64,000 nucleotides of DNA. Source: Azophilus sp965116165 (lineage in GTDB: Bacteria; Pseudomonadota; Gammaproteobacteria; Pseudomonadales; Azotimanducaceae). The stretch is taken from positions 1,550,001 through 1,614,000 of the forward strand of contig OZ220484.1 in assembly GCA_965116165.1 (NCBI GenBank), written 5' to 3'. The position numbers and the translations under genes are program-made. Below are positions 61,948 to 64,000 of this stretch, in pieces. Below the pieces are notes generated by a model. That model was not told the DNA's origin and ran no database searches. It saw nothing but the letters and a program-made list of their open reading frames with translations. How positions within the stretch are numbered: position 1 is the first letter of the stretch; the number at the start of each line of letters is the position of its first letter.

Positions 61948-63126
61948 TTAACCTCTGGGAAGGCCCAGTCCACGCTGGGCGATGATGTTGCGCTGGATCT
62001 CGCTTGACCCGACAGCGACCTGCACCGGCAGCGCGTGGGTCCACCATGTATAGGCGCCATCGCCCAGGGTCACCATGGGGTCTTGTTCCAGCAAAAATCC
62101 TCTCGAGCCGGTCACTTCCATGGCGAGTTGGGCTATCTGCATCGACATGTCTCCCGCCAGTGTTTTGTAGATGGCGGATTCAACGAGCACGGAATCATCC
62201 ACAGTCTGGTTTGCGACCACCTTGTACATCAACAACCGCAAAGCCCTGTTCAACGCACGCAGGCGGACGAGCTTGCCTCGCGCGTCCGGGTGCTCCGAAA
62301 CACAGCGACCCGTCCCGTCTTGCGTTTCCTTGGCGAAGCGGAGGAGTTGATCCAACTGCGACTGATACAATCCTGCGTAACCGACACCGACTCGCTCTCC
62401 TTCCAAAGCTGACATGGCTACTTTCCAGCCCTGGTCCTGTGGTCCCAATAAAGCGCCGTACGGTATCTCCACGTCATCAAAAAAGACTTCATGGAATTCA
62501 ATGAGACCACCCATTGATTCAATGGGACGGACGGTGACACCCGGCGTTTTCATATCCACGAGAAACATGGAAATACCTTTGTGCTTTGGCGCATCCGGAT
62601 TTGTGCGCGCCATCAGGAAACAATGCTCGGCATGGGCCGCGTAGCTGGTCCAGATCTTCTGGCCGTTGATCTTGAAGCCGCTGCCGGTATCTTCCGCGCG
62701 TGTCCTTAAGCCCGCCAGATCAGAACCCGCATCCGGCTCGGAGAACCCTTGGCACCAGATCACTTCTCCCGCCGCCATCGGCTTTATGTATCTCTCCTTT
62801 TGCTCGTCGGTGCCGAACATCATGATGGCCGGTCCGATGTAGTTGAGATTCATGTACTGCGGCCCACGGGGTTCGCCGTAGCGCCACATCTCTTCGCGCA
62901 CCACATTCTGATGCCAGATATCCGCATCGCCGCCGCCATATTCTTTCGGCCAGGCCATGGTCAGCCAGCCTTTGGCGGCCAGTTTTTTACAGAAATCCAG
63001 GGTAAAGGGAATGATCCGATCATCGTGGGCAAAGAGATTTGTCCACCATGACGGAATCTCCCGATCCAGGAACGCTCTTAGCTTAGTGCGAAACGCGGCG
63101 GCCTCTGCCGGGTATTCGAAGTCCAT
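61948..63126 (-). CDS. Acyl-CoA dehydrogenase, long subunit (pair 3)
   Basis: 392 residues: DFEYPAEAAAFRTKLRAFLD, IWCQGFSEPDAGSDLAGLRT, INGQKIWTSYAAHAEHCFLM and VGSSEIQRNIIAQRGLGLPR. Paralogue of 57541-58716. First gene of the minus-strand pair. Confidence 0.94.
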   Translation of the reverse strand: MDFEYPAEAAAFRTKLRAFLDREIPSWWTNLFAHDDRIIPFTLDFCKKLAAKGWLTMAWPKEYGGGDADIWHQNVVREEMWRYGEPRGPQYMNLNYIGPAIMMFGTDEQKERYIKPMAAGEVIWCQGFSEPDAGSDLAGLRTRAEDTGSGFKINGQKIWTSYAAHAEHCFLMARTNPDAPKHKGISMFLVDMKTPGVTVRPIESMGGLIEFHEVFFDDVEIPYGALLGPQDQGWKVAMSALEGERVGVGYAGLYQSQLDQLLRFAKETQDGTGRCVSEHPDARGKLVRLRALNRALRLLMYKVVANQTVDDSVLVESAIYKTLAGDMSMQIAQLAMEVTGSRGFLLEQDPMVTLGDGAYTWWTHALPVQVAVGSSEIQRNIIAQRGLGLPRG

Positions 63127-63368
63127 TACACTAGCACTCCATCCAACTGATAATGCCGCATCAGCGCGCCCGCAAGCGTCTAGATGCGCGGCTTAAGCCC
63201 CGTCGGCGTATCCGGCGATACGTCAAGGGGCGACAATGGAGCCCTCAGCCGGAAGCGCGAGGGGTACCCCTCGCATGAAACAGGTGGGCGCTTGCGGGTG
63301 CGCCCGCTGAACTGATGTTCTAGCACTTTGAAAACTCATCAACCTATATCGGGGCAGGTCCGATTCTC
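63127..63368. other. Intergenic region with strong palindromes
   Basis: Contains the perfect 18-base palindrome GCGAGGGGTACCCCTCGC (63257-63274) and a hairpin GGGCGC/GCGCCC (63286-63305) extended by CAG/CTG. They could end the TonB receptor transcript on the minus strand, but no T-run follows. No gene seen. Confidence 0.55.
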
Positions 63369-64000
63369 TCATCGAAAGGTGTATCCGACTTCCGCGGCAA
63401 GTGTCCGTCCAGTGCCAACATAACCGAGGAAGTCACCGGGCATTCCAACGGCGGTACCGGTACCCGCCCCAGGCGCTGAAGGAACCGAAGCGACGGAATA
63501 AACCTGATACTCGTCGGTCAGGTTGCGGCCTATTAGTGCAACGTACCAGGCATCACCAGGATCGGAAAGGCGGATGGCCGCATTAATTTTAGTATGGCTA
63601 TCCTGTTTTGTTCCCGGCACAAAAAATGTGCTTGGCTCAAAGTCATCGGTATAGAAGGCATCCAACGTCAGACCCAGTACGACATTATCGACTTGAGTTT
63701 CGTAGGAGAGGCCGAGGTTGCCAACAATTTCCGGTGCCAGAGACAAGGGATTGCCAGTTAAATCTTGGCTTTGAAACACGCCACCTACTGGATTCAAATT
63801 ACAGCCCAAGGCAATGGTTTGCCCATTATAGCAATCACCCGCGAAATCCTTGAATTCGTTATCGTTATAGGCAATCGCGCCCCGGGCCAGCAGACCTTCC
63901 ACTGGTGTCAGCCAAACAACATCAAGCTCGACGCCTGCGATTTCCGCTGCCGCCGCATTGAAAATTCTGGCAGAAAGTGTCGCCGAATCAAAGACGGACA
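63369..64000 (-). CDS. TonB-dependent receptor, C-terminal part (5' end outside window)
   Basis: The frame is open to the window edge and encodes beta-barrel strands: GVELDVVWLTPVEGLLARGA, LAPEIVGNLGLSYETQVDNV, AWYVALIGRNLTDEYQVYSV, ending LAAEVGYTFR with C-terminal aromatic/basic residues as in TonB receptors. Plug domain lies to the right of the window. It may deliver a substrate to the adjacent acyl-CoA dehydrogenase pair. Confidence 0.88.
   Translation of the reverse strand, partial: SVFDSATLSARIFNAAAAEIAGVELDVVWLTPVEGLLARGAIAYNDNEFKDFAGDCYNGQTIALGCNLNPVGGVFQSQDLTGNPLSLAPEIVGNLGLSYETQVDNVVLGLTLDAFYTDDFEPSTFFVPGTKQDSHTKINAAIRLSDPGDAWYVALIGRNLTDEYQVYSVASVPSAPGAGTGTAVGMPGDFLGYVGTGRTLAAEVGYTFR

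Overview
The window reads as a high-GC gammaproteobacterial chromosome, probably environmental. The strongest taxonomic cues are the zapA - 6S RNA - 5-formyltetrahydrofolate cyclo-ligase block, the pepP - ubiH-like - gcvT - gcvH - gcvPA - gcvPB operon, an IlvA of the Pseudomonas type, and a PstC with a long N-terminal domain. The species cannot be named from sequence alone.

Left part (1-30.8 kb) is mostly housekeeping: the edge of an AbiEi-like antitoxin gene, a DUF255 thioredoxin-domain protein, the glycine-cleavage operon on the minus strand, a cell-division/6S RNA/one-carbon block, def, ilvA, rpiA, an outer-membrane beta-barrel protein, a Baeyer-Villiger-type monooxygenase, a pair of small glycosyltransferase-like genes, a serine hydrolase, and phoR-pstSCAB-phoU without an adjacent phoB. 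A flippase-like gene ends this part, and its 3' end runs through what looks like the 3' end of a tRNA gene, a typical scar of an integrated element.

Right part (30.8-64 kb) is accessory and catabolic. It holds three pairs of acyl-CoA dehydrogenases, enoyl-CoA hydratases, a CaiB-type CoA transferase, a MaoC-like dehydratase, a P450 - ferredoxin - DUF7064-like - aldehyde dehydrogenase operon, two amidohydrolases, a second Baeyer-Villiger-type monooxygenase, an APH-like kinase, a FadR-type GntR regulator and two TonB-dependent receptors. Together they suggest uptake and CoA-dependent breakdown of a cyclic or branched lipid (steroid- or terpenoid-like). This is inference; the substrate is unknown. 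A recurring motif, ATCTAAmyArGTTArAT or close to it, lies upstream of several of these genes and may be their common operator.

Small mobile DNA is abundant: an intact IS481-type element with a 5-bp target duplication, an IS1182-like remnant, and at least five families of short palindromic or MITE-like repeats, several with YTAR (TTAG, TTAA, CTAG) flanks. Several lie exactly at gene borders, including the 5' ends of phoR, pstC and pstA. Broken genes are common: a ligase/amidohydrolase chimera, GntR, SDR, GNAT and ECH fragments, and a truncated ligase. Another unusual trait is extra low-complexity in-frame segments in otherwise conserved enzymes, most clearly in all three large glycine-cleavage proteins. 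PstB also carries Pro where the ABC H-loop His is expected.
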